From positions 1 to 32,152 of the forward strand of contig CALXDR010000012.1 of the NCBI GenBank assembly GCA_944387115.1: 32,152 nucleotides of DNA, given 5' to 3'. The first letter of the stretch is position 1. The number at the start of each line of letters is the position of its first letter. The stretch is from an uncultured Oscillospiraceae bacterium (lineage in GTDB: Bacteria; Bacillota; Clostridia; Oscillospirales; Oscillospiraceae). Position numbers and translations under genes: made by a program. The notes under the pieces were generated by a model. It searched no databases. It saw nothing but the letters and a program-made list of their open reading frames with translations, and was not told the origin of the DNA. This document shows, piece after piece, positions 8,791 to 18,588 of this stretch.

Positions 8791-9342
8791 ATGGCTAACC
8801 CCAATCTGAAGGCTAAGTACAATGCCGAGATCGCTCCTGCTCTGATGCAGAAGTTCGGCTATAAGTCCACCATGCAGATTCCCCGTCTGCACAAGATCGT
8901 GGTGAACGTGGGCTGCGGCGAGGCCCGTGACAACTCCAAGGTTCTGGAGTCCGTGGTGAACGACCTGGCCACCATCACCGGCCAGAAGCCCATCATCACC
9001 AAGGCCAAGAAGTCTGTGGCCAACTTCAAGCTCCGTGAGGGCATGCCCATCGGCGCCAAGGTCACCCTGCGTCAGGATAAGATGTGGGAGTTCCTGGACC
9101 GCCTGTTCAACGTGGCCCTGCCCCGCGTGCGTGACTTCCGCGGCATCAATCCCAACGCCTTTGACGGGCGCGGCAACTATGCCCTGGGACTGAAGGAGCA
9201 GCTGATTTTCCCCGAGATCGAGTACGATAAGATCGACAAGATCCGCGGCATGGATATCGTGATCTGCACCACTGCCAATACCGACGAGGAGGCCAAGGAG
9301 CTGCTCAAGCTGCTGGGCGCTCCCTTCAGCACCAACGGTTAA
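8791..9342 (+). CDS. rplE: 50S ribosomal protein uL5
   Basis: 183 residues, within the family range. L5 binds 5S rRNA and contacts P-site tRNA. Conserved parts include NVGCGEA, the segment [23 protein letters not shown] and [17 protein letters not shown] near the C-terminus. It lies 14 nt before rpsZ. Confidence 0.98.
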   Translation: MANPNLKAKYNAEIAPALMQKFGYKSTMQIPRLHKIVVNVGCGEARDNSKVLESVVNDLATITGQKPIITKAKKSVANFKLREGMPIGAKVTLRQDKMWEFLDRLFNVALPRVRDFRGINPNAFDGRGNYALGLKEQLIFPEIEYDKIDKIRGMDIVICTTANTDEEAKELLKLLGAPFSTNG

Positions 9343-9356
9343 AGGAGGACACAGCA

Positions 9357-9542
9357 ATGGCTAAGAAATCTATGATCCTGAAGGCTCAGCGTGAGCCCAA
9401 GTTCTCCAGCCGCCGCAACAACCGCTGCAAGATCTGCGGCCGCCCCCACGCCTACCTGCGTGACTACGGCATCTGCCGTATCTGCTTCCGTGAGCTGGCT
9501 TACAAGGGCCAGATTCCCGGCGTGAAGAAGGCCTCCTGGTAA
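9357..9542 (+). CDS. rpsZ: 30S ribosomal protein uS14, zinc-binding type
   Basis: 61 residues, the short type Z form. Four cysteines at residues 24, 27, 40 and 43 bind zinc. S14 assembles late in the 30S head. It is the last gene before an internal terminator, so transcripts from the rpsJ promoter may partly end here, raising its cluster above the following spc genes. Confidence 0.98.
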   Translation: MAKKSMILKAQREPKFSSRRNNRCKICGRPHAYLRDYGICRICFRELAYKGQIPGVKKASW

Positions 9543-9595
9543 TCAGCGTTCCGGCGCTCTGCTCCGGCCAATACCAGGCAAGTGAATGCCTATCA

Positions 9596-9648
9596 TCGGC
9601 TTCTGCCGGCGAGGAAACTCCCGGCAGAAGCTGATTTTCGGCTTTTTG
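9596..9648 (+). terminator. Internal intrinsic terminator between rpsZ and rpsH
   Basis: Arms 9596-9609 and 9621-9634 pair over 14 bp (one G-U) around an 11-nt loop. TTTT follows at once, and a second T5 run lies at 9643-9647. It is placed 54 nt after the rpsZ stop and just before a new promoter, so the spc cluster appears divided here. Confidence 0.8.
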
Positions 9649-9683
9649 TGCCCACGGTATCGTGTGTATCGGATAAAAAGCCC

Positions 9684-9712
9684 TTGCATTCGGCGGAGCA
9701 GTGATGTATAAT
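9684..9712 (+). promoter_or_regulatory. Internal promoter of the rpsH-secY-alpha part of the operon
   Basis: TTGCAT at 9684-9689 and a perfect TATAAT at 9707-9712 are separated by 17 nt. The site follows directly on the internal terminator and would start a transcript near 9719. Confidence 0.85.
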
Positions 9713-9718
9713 AAAGTG

Positions 9719-9995
9719 ATTTTGCGTTGGGGGAGAAAATGCAATCCCTCGCAACGAGTCCGGGAGTGTCGCAAAGGCGTAAACTGTGGGTTCCAGCCCA
9801 TGGGTACGGCGTGACAACTTCTCCGGGTGTGCGCAAAATCCATGTACCCGGTCAATTCCGCTGCAAGGCGGTTTTGATAGATCCCGCGGAACGCGGAAAG
9901 ACGGACAAAAGGTCGGGGGACTCTACCTGGCCCTCGATACCTTTCCGCCTGTACAGGCCCCAAGCCTGTAAATCAAAATAGGAGGTAAAACACTC
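9719..9995 (+). promoter_or_regulatory. Structured leader of rpsH (candidate S8-linked RNA)
   Basis: About 275 nt of leader. Helices seen are 9725-9729/9752-9756, 9884-9888/9892-9896 and 9952-9958/9964-9970 (7 bp, ten nt before AGGAGG). Segment 9844-9851 can pair either with 9802-9807 (GGGTAC/GTACCC) or with 9823-9828 (CCGGGT/ACCCGG). These two helices exclude each other and could act as a switch. S8 represses the E. coli spc operon by binding its mRNA (established). That S8 binds this leader is inference. Confidence 0.55.
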
Positions 9996-10397
9996 ATGCA
10001 AATCACCGATCCCATTGCGGATATGCTGACTCGCATCCGCAACGCGAACAACGCCAAGCATGACACCGTGGATGTTCCGGCTTCTAACATGAAGAAGTCC
10101 ATCGCTCAGATCCTGCTGGACGAGGGCTACATTAAGAACTTCCAGATCATCAACGATGGTACCCAGGGCGTCATTCGCATCTCCCTGAAGTACCTGCAGC
10201 CCGGCAAGGAGAAGGTTATCTCCGGCCTGCGCCGCGTCTCCAAGCCCGGCCTGCGCGTCTACGCCGGCGCTGAGGAGCTGCCCAAGGTTCTGCGTGGCCT
10301 GGGTATCGCCATTGTTTCCACTTCTAAGGGCGTCATGACCGACAAGGCGGCTCGCGCTGCTCATGTCGGCGGTGAGGTCCTGGCATTCGTTTGGTAA
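9996..10397 (+). CDS. rpsH: 30S ribosomal protein uS8
   Basis: 133 residues, family length, with the start [16 protein letters not shown] and the RNA-binding end [27 protein letters not shown]8 nucleates the central domain of 16S rRNA and is a known mRNA repressor in E. coli. It is the first gene after the internal promoter and leader, the position expected for a self-regulating protein. Confidence 0.98.
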   Translation: MQITDPIADMLTRIRNANNAKHDTVDVPASNMKKSIAQILLDEGYIKNFQIINDGTQGVIRISLKYLQPGKEKVISGLRRVSKPGLRVYAGAEELPKVLRGLGIAIVSTSKGVMTDKAARAAHVGGEVLAFVW

Positions 10398-10411
10398 GGA
10401 GGGTTATAGGA

Positions 10412-10957
10412 ATGTCCCGAATTGGTAGAGCTCCTATCGCCGTCCCTGCCGGCGTGGAGATTCAGATTGCTGACAACAACGTTGTCACCGTGAAGGGCCC
10501 CAAGGGCACCCTCACCCAGCAGTTCCACCCCAACATGGCCATTGCCCTGGAGGGTGCTGAGCTGACTGTTACCCGTCCCAACGACCTGAAGGAGAACCGT
10601 GCGCTGCACGGCCTGACCCGCAGCCTGCTGCACAACATGGTCGTGGGCGTCACCGAGGGCTACAAGAAGACCCTGGAGGTCAACGGCGTTGGTTACCGTG
10701 TGGCCCTGGAGGGCCAGAAGCTGGTGATGAACCTGGGCTTCTCCCACCAGGTGATTATGGAGGCCCCCGCTGGCATCACCATCGAGGTCCCCAACCCCAA
10801 CCAGATCATTGTCTCCGGCTTTGACAAGCAGCTGGTGGGCCAGTTTGCTGCCAACATCCGTGAGAAGCGTCCCCCCGAGCCTTATAAGGGCAAGGGCATC
10901 AAGTATTCCGACGAGGTCATCCGCCGCAAGGTCGGTAAGACTGGTGCGAAGAAGTAA
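10412..10957 (+). CDS. rplF: 50S ribosomal protein uL6
   Basis: 181 residues from this ATG. It starts [15 protein letters not shown] as in the family and is preceded by AAGGAGG at 10396-10402. A longer in-frame start at 10391 would overlap rpsH and is not needed. The C-terminal signature [19 protein letters not shown] is intact. L6 lies at the sarcin-ricin loop and factor-binding site. Confidence 0.98.
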   Translation: MSRIGRAPIAVPAGVEIQIADNNVVTVKGPKGTLTQQFHPNMAIALEGAELTVTRPNDLKENRALHGLTRSLLHNMVVGVTEGYKKTLEVNGVGYRVALEGQKLVMNLGFSHQVIMEAPAGITIEVPNPNQIIVSGFDKQLVGQFAANIREKRPPEPYKGKGIKYSDEVIRRKVGKTGAKK

Positions 10958-10975
10958 TAAGGAGGTGTGCCGATT

Positions 10976-11335
10976 ATGATTAACAGACCTAATACCAAGG
11001 CTCAGCGCCTGCATCGTCATAAGCGTGTTCGCGGTAAGGTGTCCGGCACCTCCGAGCGTCCCCGCCTGAATGTGTTCCGCAGCCAGACCAACATCTATGC
11101 GCAGATCATCGACGACACCAAGGGTGTCACTCTGGTCTCCGCTTCCTCCCTGGAGAAGGGCTTTGAGGGTACCGGCAGCAACTGTGAGGCCGCCAACAAG
11201 GTGGGCCAGATGATTGCCGAGCGTGCCAAGGCCAAGGGCATTGAGACTGTTGTGTTTGACCGTGGTGGCTATGTGTACCACGGCCGCGTGAAGGCTCTGG
11301 CCGAGGGCGCCCGTGAGGGCGGCCTGCAGTTCTAA
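10976..11335 (+). CDS. rplR: 50S ribosomal protein uL18
   Basis: 119 residues from the ATG at 10976, ten nt after AAGGAGG. A GTG at 10967 is in frame but lies within 2 nt of the ribosome binding site. L18 binds 5S rRNA with L5. Seen are the basic N-terminus [35 protein letters not shown] and the end [24 protein letters not shown] (in two halves). Confidence 0.97.
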   Translation: MINRPNTKAQRLHRHKRVRGKVSGTSERPRLNVFRSQTNIYAQIIDDTKGVTLVSASSLEKGFEGTGSNCEAANKVGQMIAERAKAKGIETVVFDRGGYVYHGRVKALAEGAREGGLQF

Positions 11336-11352
11336 GGGAGGAGGAAGAAAGT

Positions 11353-11853
11353 ATGGCTCGTTTTGAGAAAGAACCCAAGGAGTTCGTAGAGAAGGTTGTG
11401 TACCTCAACCGCGTCTCCAAGACCGTCAAGGGCGGCCGTGTGGCCAAGTTCTCCGCCCTGGTTGTTGTGGGCGACGAGAAGGGCAAGGTCGGCTACGGCC
11501 TGGGCAAGGCCGCTGAGGTGGCCGAGGCCATCCGCAAGGGCATCGAGGATGCCAAGAAGAACATGGTGACCATCACTCTGTCCGGCACCACCATCCCCCA
11601 CGAGGTGATTGGTGAGTTCGGCGCCGGCCGCGTGCTGCTCAAGCCCGCTTCCAAGGGTACCGGTATCATCGCCGGCGGCCCTGTGCGTGCCGTGATGGAG
11701 GCCGCTGGTGTGTCCGACATCCGCGCCAAGTGCCTGCGTACCAACAACCCCCAGAACGTTGTGGCTGCTACCATGGAGGGCCTGAAGGCTCTGCGCAGCC
11801 CCGCTGAGGTTGCTCGTATCCGCGGCAAGAGCGTGGAAGAAATCATTGGTTAA
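11353..11853 (+). CDS. rpsE: 30S ribosomal protein uS5
   Basis: 166 residues. The double-stranded RNA-binding-like N-domain has [20 protein letters not shown], and the C-domain has [21 protein letters not shown]5 affects decoding fidelity and mRNA unwinding. It lies 17 nt after rplR and 14 nt before rpmD. Confidence 0.98.
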   Translation: MARFEKEPKEFVEKVVYLNRVSKTVKGGRVAKFSALVVVGDEKGKVGYGLGKAAEVAEAIRKGIEDAKKNMVTITLSGTTIPHEVIGEFGAGRVLLKPASKGTGIIAGGPVRAVMEAAGVSDIRAKCLRTNNPQNVVAATMEGLKALRSPAEVARIRGKSVEEIIG

Positions 11854-11867
11854 GGAGGCTCATGACC

Positions 11868-12053
11868 ATGGCGAACACGATTGAGATTAAGCTCGTCAAG
11901 AGCCTGAACGGCCGTCTGGCCAAGCACAAGGCCACTGCTGAGGCCCTGGGCCTGCGCCGCATTGGCGACGTGACTGTGCAGCCCGATAACGCTGCCACCC
12001 GTGGCAAGATTGCCAGCATCGGTTACCTGCTCCAGGTGACCGAGAACGCCTAA
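11868..12053 (+). CDS. rpmD: 50S ribosomal protein uL30
   Basis: 61 residues from the second ATG (11868), which is 9 nt after AAGGAGG. The ATG at 11862 is only 3 nt away from it and is less likely. The sequence IEIKLVKSLNGRLAKHKATAEALGLRR is typical of L30 (split at residue 20). It is 12 nt from rplO. Confidence 0.95.
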   Translation: MANTIEIKLVKSLNGRLAKHKATAEALGLRRIGDVTVQPDNAATRGKIASIGYLLQVTENA

Positions 12054-12065
12054 GGAGGTGCCAAG

Positions 12066-12506
12066 ATGAATCTGCATGAACTCTCTCCCGCTCCCGGTTC
12101 CACTCAGGTGGGCAAGCGCAAGGGCCGTGGCCCCGGCACCGGTAACGGTAAGACTGCCGGCCGTGGCCACAAGGGCCAGAAGGCTCGCTCCGGCGGCGGT
12201 GTCCGCATTGGCTTCGAGGGTGGTCAGATGCCTCTGATCCGCCGTCTGCCCAAGCGCGGCTTCAACAACATTTTCGCTCAGCGCCTGGAGGCTGTGAATG
12301 TGGCAGCCCTCAACAAGTTTGAGGATGGCGCCACTGTGAACGTCTGCGACCTGCTGGAAAAGGGTATCCTCTCCAAGTGTGAGTACGGCGTCAAGATTCT
12401 CGGCAACGGCGAGCTGACCAAGAAGCTCACTGTTCGTGCTTCTGCGTTCTCCGCCTCTGCGAAGGAGAAGATTGAAAAGGCAGGCGGGACCGCGGAGGTG
12501 ATCTGA
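12066..12506 (+). CDS. rplO: 50S ribosomal protein uL15
   Basis: 146 residues. The glycine- and lysine-rich N-terminal extension ([20 protein letters not shown]) winds through 23S rRNA, and the C-terminal globular domain follows. It is separated from secY by one base and precedes it in nearly all bacteria. Confidence 0.98.
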   Translation: MNLHELSPAPGSTQVGKRKGRGPGTGNGKTAGRGHKGQKARSGGGVRIGFEGGQMPLIRRLPKRGFNNIFAQRLEAVNVAALNKFEDGATVNVCDLLEKGILSKCEYGVKILGNGELTKKLTVRASAFSASAKEKIEKAGGTAEVI

Positions 12507-12507
12507 A

Positions 12508-13839
12508 ATGATTCAGACCATCCGCAACGCTTGGAAGGTGCAGGAGCTGCGCAATAAGCTGCTCTTCACCGTCTTCGCCCTGCTGATTTTCCGGGTGGGC
12601 TCCGCAATCCCGGTGCCCTTTATCGACACCCAGACCCTCAGCAACTATATGGACACTCAGTCGACCAGCATTTTCAGTCTGCTGAATGTCATGAGCGGCG
12701 ATGCGTTTGCTCAGGCGACGATTTTTGCACTGTCCATCCAGCCCTACATCAACAGCTCCATCATTGTGCAGCTGCTGACCATCGCCATTCCCGCCCTGGA
12801 GGCTCTCCAGCGTGACGGCGGTGAGGAGGGCAAGAAGAAGCTTGCTGCCATTACCCGCTATGTCACTGTGGCCTTTGCGCTCATCCAGGCCTTTGGTTAT
12901 TACACTTTCATCAATTACCAGGGCTTTGTGACCGAGGGTGTTTGGCCCGCCATTGTAATCATTGTGGCCTTTACCGCCGGCTCTGCCTTCGTCATGTGGC
13001 TGGGCGAGCAGATTACTGAGTTTGGCGTGGGCAATGGCATCTCCATCATTCTGTTCGGCGGCATCATTGCCCGCGGCCCCTCCATCGTGACCTCCATGGT
13101 CACCGGTGTGCGCAACTGGCTCAACGGCATCAGCTCCGACAGTGCGATGACTTTGCACCCCGTATTTGTCCCCCTGATTCTTATTGGTATGCTGCTGCTG
13201 GTGGTGCTGGTGGTGTTCATCACCAATGCCGAGCGCCGGGTGCCTGTGCAGTATGCCAAGCGGATGGTCGGCCGCAAGATGTACGGCGGTCAGTCCAGCC
13301 ATATCCCCATCAAGGTGAATATGTCTGGCGTGATGCCCATTATCTTTGCCCAGGCCATCGCCTCGCTGCCTGCTACCATTGGTATGTTTGTGCCCTCCGC
13401 GCACACCGAGGGCAGCGCTTGGAACACCTTCCTCAAGATTTTTGACTCCAATGGTGTGTTCTACTGCATTGTCTACTTCCTGCTGATTGTGCTCTTCAGC
13501 TACTTCTACAACAGCATCCAGTTCAACACCGTTGAGGTGGCCAACAACCTGAAGAAGAACGGCGGATTTATCCCCGGCTTCCGGCCCGGCCGTCCCACGG
13601 CTGATTTCCTGCAAAAGGTGGTGGGCCGTCTGACCCTGTTCGGCGCCCTCTATCTGGCGGTTGTGGCCCTGCTGCCCGCCATCACCGGAAACATCATGCT
13701 GCTGTTCGGCTCCAGCGCTGGCCGTTACCTGGCCATCGGCGGCACCTCCATCATCATTGTGGTGGGCGTTGCCCTGGAGACTGTGAAGACCCTGGAGGCC
13801 CAGCTGATGATGCGTCACTACAAGGGGTTCCTTGAGTAA
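12508..13839 (+). CDS. secY: Preprotein translocase channel subunit SecY
   Basis: 443 residues with ten predicted membrane helices. SecY forms the protein-conducting pore with SecE and SecG. Seen are the N-terminal AWKVQELRNKLLFTVFALLIF split over TM1, IQPYINSSIIVQLL of TM2, the cytosolic RRVPVQYAKRM loop that binds ribosome and SecA, and the C-terminal QLMMRHYKGFLE. Codon use is slightly less biased than in the ribosomal genes. The ATG lies one base after the rplO stop. Confidence 0.98.
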   Translation: MIQTIRNAWKVQELRNKLLFTVFALLIFRVGSAIPVPFIDTQTLSNYMDTQSTSIFSLLNVMSGDAFAQATIFALSIQPYINSSIIVQLLTIAIPALEALQRDGGEEGKKKLAAITRYVTVAFALIQAFGYYTFINYQGFVTEGVWPAIVIIVAFTAGSAFVMWLGEQITEFGVGNGISIILFGGIIARGPSIVTSMVTGVRNWLNGISSDSAMTLHPVFVPLILIGMLLLVVLVVFITNAERRVPVQYAKRMVGRKMYGGQSSHIPIKVNMSGVMPIIFAQAIASLPATIGMFVPSAHTEGSAWNTFLKIFDSNGVFYCIVYFLLIVLFSYFYNSIQFNTVEVANNLKKNGGFIPGFRPGRPTADFLQKVVGRLTLFGALYLAVVALLPAITGNIMLLFGSSAGRYLAIGGTSIIIVVGVALETVKTLEAQLMMRHYKGFLE

Positions 13840-13857
13840 TTGGAGAAGGTGAACCGT

Positions 13858-14490
13858 ATGAAGATGATTCTGCTCGGCGCCCCCGGCGCCGGTAAAGGCA
13901 CTCAGGCGGCGGTTCTCAGCGAAAAGCTGGGAATCCCCGCCATCTCCACCGGGAATATTCTCCGTGCCGCTGTGAAAAACGGCACCCCGGTGGGACTTCA
14001 GGCCAAGAGCTATATGGATGCCGGCAAGCTGGTGCCCGATGAGGTCATCATCGGCATTGTGGCCGAGCGTCTGGCTGAGGCTGACTGCCAGAAGGGCTAT
14101 ATCCTGGACGGCGTGCCCCGTACCATCGCCCAGGCTGAGGCACTGGAGCAGGCGGGTGTGGTGTTCGACAATGTGCTGTCCATTGAGATTTCCGATGAGG
14201 AGATTATCCAGCGCATGGAGGGCCGGCGGTTCTGCCAGGCCTGCGGCGCCACTTACCACGTCAAGAACGCTCCCCCCAAGGCGGAGGGCGTGTGCGACAA
14301 GTGCGGCGGCGCGCTGGAGCTGCGGGATGACGACAAGCCCGAGACCGTGAAGCGCCGCCTGGAGGTATACCACCAGGAGACTGAGCCCCTCAAGGACTTT
14401 TATGCCCAGCGGGGCGTGCTGCGCACGGTGGACAATCAGCCTACCATTGAGGCCACCACCCAGGTGGTTATGGCGGCACTCAAGCTCTGA
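13858..14490 (+). CDS. adk: Adenylate kinase, zinc-LID type
   Basis: 210 residues. It converts ATP + AMP to 2 ADP in the cytoplasm. The P-loop [10 protein letters not shown] is at residues 7-16, the AMP-binding region [17 protein letters not shown] follows, and the LID carries CQAC...CDKC, the four-cysteine zinc site of Gram-positive enzymes. An in-frame TTG at 13840 would add six residues, but ATG at 13858 gives the family start MKMILLGAP and lies after GGAGAAGG. A four-base interval joins it to map. Confidence 0.97.
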   Translation: MKMILLGAPGAGKGTQAAVLSEKLGIPAISTGNILRAAVKNGTPVGLQAKSYMDAGKLVPDEVIIGIVAERLAEADCQKGYILDGVPRTIAQAEALEQAGVVFDNVLSIEISDEEIIQRMEGRRFCQACGATYHVKNAPPKAEGVCDKCGGALELRDDDKPETVKRRLEVYHQETEPLKDFYAQRGVLRTVDNQPTIEATTQVVMAALKL

Positions 14491-14493
14491 GCT

Positions 14494-15258
14494 ATGGAAC
14501 TGATTACCCTCAAATCGTCCAGAGAACTGGACTGTATGCGCAAGGCCGGGCGAATTACCGCGGCAGCCCGCAAGCTGGCGGGAGAAATGGTGAAGCCCGG
14601 CGTCACAACCCTTGAGATAGATACCGCAGTGCGCAAGTTCATTGAGAGCCAGGGAGGGAAACCCTCCTTCCTGGGCTACCACGGGTTTCCCGGTTCGGCG
14701 TGCATCTCGGTGAATGACGTGGTCATCCACGGCATCCCCTCCAAGCGGGTGGTGCTGAAAGAGGGCGACCTGGTCAGCGTAGATGTGGGAGCCTACATCG
14801 ACGGTTTCCACGGCGACTGCGCCGCTACCTTTGCCTGCGGCGAGGTGTCCGCTGAGGCCAAACGGCTGATCGAGGTCACCGAGCGCAGCTTCTGGGAGGG
14901 CATCCGGTTTGCCAGAGCCGGCCAACGTGTGTCTGACATCTCCCATGCTGTGCAGCAGTATGTGGAGCGCCATGGGTTCTCCGTGGTGCGGGACTTTGTT
15001 GGTCACGGTGTGGGTGCGAAGCTCCATGAAGCGCCGGAGGTGCCCAATTACGGGCCTGCCGGCCATGGGCCCCGGCTCCAGCCGGGCATGACTTTGGCGA
15101 TTGAACCGATGGTGTGCCAGGGTGACTGGCAGGTCAAGGTGCTCCGGGACGGCTGGACCACCGTGACGGCGGACGGCTCACTGGCCGCCCACTACGAAAA
15201 CACCATTCTCATCACCGACGGCGACCCCGAAATCCTCACCCGATGCGGGGAGGATTGA
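14494..15258 (+). CDS. map: Methionine aminopeptidase, type I
   Basis: 254 residues. It removes the initiator methionine from nascent proteins. All metal-centre residues are visible: D97, D108, H171, E204 and E235, with the substrate histidine H79 in HGIPS. The ATG lies three nt after the adk stop without a clear Shine-Dalgarno sequence, so translation is probably coupled. secY-adk-map is the standard order in Firmicutes. Confidence 0.97.
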   Translation: MELITLKSSRELDCMRKAGRITAAARKLAGEMVKPGVTTLEIDTAVRKFIESQGGKPSFLGYHGFPGSACISVNDVVIHGIPSKRVVLKEGDLVSVDVGAYIDGFHGDCAATFACGEVSAEAKRLIEVTERSFWEGIRFARAGQRVSDISHAVQQYVERHGFSVVRDFVGHGVGAKLHEAPEVPNYGPAGHGPRLQPGMTLAIEPMVCQGDWQVKVLRDGWTTVTADGSLAAHYENTILITDGDPEILTRCGED

Positions 15259-15259
15259 G

Positions 15260-15532
15260 ATGAGTTTCGAGAAAGCCCAAATCGTCCGCTCCTGTCGGGG
15301 CCATGACAGCGGGCAGCTCTTCTGCATCCTGGATGTGGAGGAGGACCGCCTGCTCCTGGCAGATGGGAAGCGGCGGCGGGTGAACCACCCCAAGCATAAG
15401 AGCTGCAAGCATGTGGCTCTGGTGGGGGAGTGGTCCCATCCAGCCATGGAAAAAGTCCGTGCCGGACAGCCTGTCCGCGACCGAGAGCTGCGGGCGGCGC
15501 TGGCGGCCTTTCGAGACCAAATGGAGGTATGA
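15260..15532 (+). CDS. KOW-domain RNA-binding protein (eL14-like family)
   Basis: 90 residues. The N-terminal half reads as a small SH3-like barrel of the KOW type: [18 protein letters not shown], then [14 protein letters not shown]-like strands and the basic [10 protein letters not shown]. Proteins of this kind sit between map and infA in many Clostridia and Bacilli and are annotated as KOW or L14E-like. Their role is not established; an accessory ribosome or rRNA-binding function is inferred from position. It begins one nt after the map stop, and its TGA lies between the infA ribosome binding site and start. Confidence 0.85.
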   Translation: MSFEKAQIVRSCRGHDSGQLFCILDVEEDRLLLADGKRRRVNHPKHKSCKHVALVGEWSHPAMEKVRAGQPVRDRELRAALAAFRDQMEV

Positions 15533-15536
15533 CGCT

Positions 15537-15981
<445 letters not shown>

Positions 15982-15999
15982 AGGAGGGGCAGGAGGAAT

Positions 16000-16368
16000 A
16001 TGGCACGTATTGCCGGCATTGATCTGCCGAAGGAAAAGCGAGTCGAGATCGGACTCACCTATATTTATGGCATTGGCCGCACCAGCGCCACCAAGATTCT
16101 GGAGCAGGCGGGCATCAACCCCGACACCCGCGTGAAGGACCTCACCGACGCCGACGAGGCCAAGCTGCGTGAGATCATCGGCCGTGAGTATGTGGTGGAG
16201 GGTGACCTGCGCCGTGACGTGGCGATGAACATCAAGCGCCTGACCGAAATCGGCTGCTACCGTGGCGTTCGTCACCGCAAGGGCCTGCCCGTCCGTGGCC
16301 AGCGCTCCAAGACCAACGCTCGTACCCGCAAGGGCCCGAAGCGCACTGTTGCCAATAAGAAGAAGTAA
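16000..16368 (+). CDS. rpsM: 30S ribosomal protein uS13
   Basis: 122 residues. It begins [21 protein letters not shown] (first 20 residues typical), has the helix-hairpin [11 protein letters not shown], and ends in the basic tail [16 protein letters not shown] that reaches P-site tRNA. It is the first gene of the alpha part, followed by rpsK after 12 nt. Confidence 0.98.
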   Translation: MARIAGIDLPKEKRVEIGLTYIYGIGRTSATKILEQAGINPDTRVKDLTDADEAKLREIIGREYVVEGDLRRDVAMNIKRLTEIGCYRGVRHRKGLPVRGQRSKTNARTRKGPKRTVANKKK

Positions 16369-16380
16369 GGAGGGATACAC

Positions 16381-16776
16381 ATGGCTACTGCGAAGAAAGT
16401 GATTAAGCGCCGCCGTGAGCGCAAGAACGTGGAGAAGGGTCAGGTGCACATCCGCTCCTCTTTCAACAACACCATGATTACCGTCACCGATATGCAGGGC
16501 AACGCCCTGTCCTGGGCCTCCTCCGGTGAGATGGGCTTCCGCGGTTCCCGCAAGTCCACCCCCTTTGCCGCCCAGACCGCCGCTGAGACCGCTGCCAACG
16601 CTGCCATCGAGCAGTGCGGTCTGAAGAGCGTTGAGGTGTACGTGAAGGGCCCCGGCCAGGGCCGTGAGGCTGCCATCCGGGCTCTGCAGGCTGTGGGCCT
16701 GGAGGTCACCCTGATTAAGGACGTGACCCCCGTTCCCCACAACGGCTGCCGTCCCCCCAAGCGTCGCCGCGTGTAA
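16381..16776 (+). CDS. rpsK: 30S ribosomal protein uS11
   Basis: 131 residues. The core [18 protein letters not shown] and the C-terminal [18 protein letters not shown] are the classic S11 signatures. S11 forms the platform near the mRNA exit and the Shine-Dalgarno helix. It has AAGGAGG and a gap of 21 nt to rpsD. Confidence 0.98.
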   Translation: MATAKKVIKRRRERKNVEKGQVHIRSSFNNTMITVTDMQGNALSWASSGEMGFRGSRKSTPFAAQTAAETAANAAIEQCGLKSVEVYVKGPGQGREAAIRALQAVGLEVTLIKDVTPVPHNGCRPPKRRRV

Positions 16777-16797
16777 TCAGGAAGGAGGAAAACCAAC

Positions 16798-17397
16798 ATG
16801 GCTAAGAATATGCAGCCCTACCTGAAGCGTTGCAGAACGCTGGGCATCTCCCCCGCTGTGATGGGCGTGAACAAGGAGTCCAACCGGAAGCCCGGCCCCC
16901 AGCGCCGTACCAAGAAGAGCGAGTACGCCCTGCAGCTGACCGAGAAGCAGAAGGTCAAGTTCATCTATGGCGTGCTGGAGAAGCAGTTCCGCTCCTACTA
17001 CGAGAAGGCCGCCCGCATGAAGGGCAACACCGGCGATGAGCTGATGACCCTGCTGGAGCGCCGCCTGGACAACGTGGTGTTCCGTCTGGGCCTGGCCAAC
17101 ACCCGCCGTGAGGCCCGTCAGCTGGTCAACCACGGCCACTTCACCGTCAATGGCAAGCGGGTGAACATCCCCTCTTACCTGGTGAAGGTGGGCGATGTGG
17201 TGGCTGTCTGCGAGAAGAGCCGCGCTTCCGTGAAGTTTAAGAAGCTGGTGGAGGAGGACAAGTTCGTCTCCGCTCCCAAGTGGCTGGAGAAGAGCAAGAA
17301 CGCTCCTCTGGAGGGCAAGGTTGTGGCTATGCCCGCCCGCGACGACATCGATTTCGAGGTTTCGGTCAACCTCATCGTGGAGTTGTATTCCAAGTAA
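16798..17397 (+). CDS. rpsD: 30S ribosomal protein uS4, zinc-free form
   Basis: 199 residues. The S4 RNA-binding domain ([20 protein letters not shown], then [12 protein letters not shown]) is present. The N-terminal zinc cysteines of C+ S4 are absent (only C12 remains there), so this is the C- paralogue. S4 nucleates 30S assembly. In B. subtilis rpsD is a separate self-regulated gene, while here it sits in the alpha operon, as in E. coli and many Clostridia. Confidence 0.98.
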   Translation: MAKNMQPYLKRCRTLGISPAVMGVNKESNRKPGPQRRTKKSEYALQLTEKQKVKFIYGVLEKQFRSYYEKAARMKGNTGDELMTLLERRLDNVVFRLGLANTRREARQLVNHGHFTVNGKRVNIPSYLVKVGDVVAVCEKSRASVKFKKLVEEDKFVSAPKWLEKSKNAPLEGKVVAMPARDDIDFEVSVNLIVELYSK

Positions 17398-17465
17398 TGC
17401 AGCAACCCTCAGTGTCCACAATGATTTTTGGCTATTTGCCGCAGTAAAAGGAGGGTAAACACGAT

Positions 17466-18416
17466 ATGGTAGAAATCCAGAAGCCGCGAATCGAATGCAT
17501 CGAGAATGCCGGTGACGAGTCTTACGGCAAGTATGTGGTGGAGCCCCTGGAGCGGGGCTACGGCACCACCATCGGCAACTCCCTGCGCCGTATTCTGCTG
17601 TCCTCTCTGCCTGGCACTGCCGTGACGTCCATTAAGATTGACGGCGTGCAGCATGAGTTCAGTACCATTCCCGGTGTCAAGGAAGACGTGACGGAGATTG
17701 TGCTCAATGTGAAGGGTATCATTGCCAAGCTGTACAGCGAAGGCGTGAAGACAGTCTACATCGAGGCCTCCGGCGAGGGCGTTGTCACCGCCGGCGACAT
17801 CAAGGCCGACAGCGATGTGGAAGTGCTCAACCCTGAGCATCACATCGCCACCTTGGGCCCCGACGCACACCTGAACATGGAGCTCACCCTGGCCCAGGGC
17901 CGTGGCTATGTCACCGCTGACCGGAATAAGCCCGCCCAGACTATCATCGGGGTCATTCCCGTGGACTCGGTGTATACCCCCGTGCGCAAGGTCAACTACA
18001 CCGTGGAGAACACCCGTGTGGGGGACGCCACCGACTACGACAAGCTCACCCTGGAGGTTTGGACCAACGGTACCATCTCCGCCCGTGACGCTGTCTCGCT
18101 GGGCGCCCGCATTCTGGTGGACCACTTCACCCTGTTCACCGATCTGTCTGAGACCATGGGCTCCAAGACCACCGTGGTGGAGAAGCCGGAGGCGCAGCGT
18201 GACAAGGTGCTGGAGCTGACCATTGAGGAGCTGGACCTGTCCGTCCGTTCCTTCAACTGCCTCAAGCGGGCCAACATCAATACCGTGGAGGACTTGATTT
18301 CCAAGACCGAGGACGAGATGATGAAGGTGCGCAACCTGGGCCGCAAGTCCCTGGAAGAGGTTATGAACAAGCTGGCCATGATGGGCCTGTCCCTGGCCAG
18401 CGACGAGAACAACTAA
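17466..18416 (+). CDS. rpoA: RNA polymerase alpha subunit
   Basis: 316 residues, family length. The N-terminal domain ([20 protein letters not shown]) dimerises and seeds core polymerase assembly. The C-terminal domain ([20 protein letters not shown], then [13 protein letters not shown]) contacts UP elements and activators. A 68-nt gap separates it from rpsD, and AAGGAGGG lies before the ATG. A 172-nt hairpin-rich gap follows before rplQ. Confidence 0.98.
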   Translation: MVEIQKPRIECIENAGDESYGKYVVEPLERGYGTTIGNSLRRILLSSLPGTAVTSIKIDGVQHEFSTIPGVKEDVTEIVLNVKGIIAKLYSEGVKTVYIEASGEGVVTAGDIKADSDVEVLNPEHHIATLGPDAHLNMELTLAQGRGYVTADRNKPAQTIIGVIPVDSVYTPVRKVNYTVENTRVGDATDYDKLTLEVWTNGTISARDAVSLGARILVDHFTLFTDLSETMGSKTTVVEKPEAQRDKVLELTIEELDLSVRSFNCLKRANINTVEDLISKTEDEMMKVRNLGRKSLEEVMNKLAMMGLSLASDENN

Positions 18417-18588
18417 TCGGGCCGGCGCACTGCCCCAGGGCAGTGCGCCCCCGTAGGTGCGGCGGTGTACGCCGTGCCGGGCAGCGGGAGGGTATGTAAC
18501 GTTCCGCCTCACGCACAGCTGTCCCGAAAGGGTGCCAGAACGAATTTTATAAAGGATCTCGCCACACGAGGTCGAAGGAGTGCTGAAC
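18417..18588 (+). promoter_or_regulatory. Hairpin-rich 172-nt gap between rpoA and rplQ
   Basis: A perfect 11-bp hairpin (18424-18434/18439-18449, CCAG loop) starts 7 nt after the rpoA stop. A second GC-rich imperfect palindrome lies around 18456-18478. There is no U-run, so the first hairpin is not a classic terminator. It could protect the rpoA 3' end or adjust the level of L17 against alpha. An AT-rich stretch near 18546 lacks a partner -35 box. Confidence 0.5.

Noticed and set aside
12427-15066. An 879-codon open frame on the minus strand opposite secY, adk and map
   Set aside because: It is antisense to well-identified genes, has no ribosome binding site, and its protein is rich in H, G, L and V, as expected from the complement of biased GC-rich codons.
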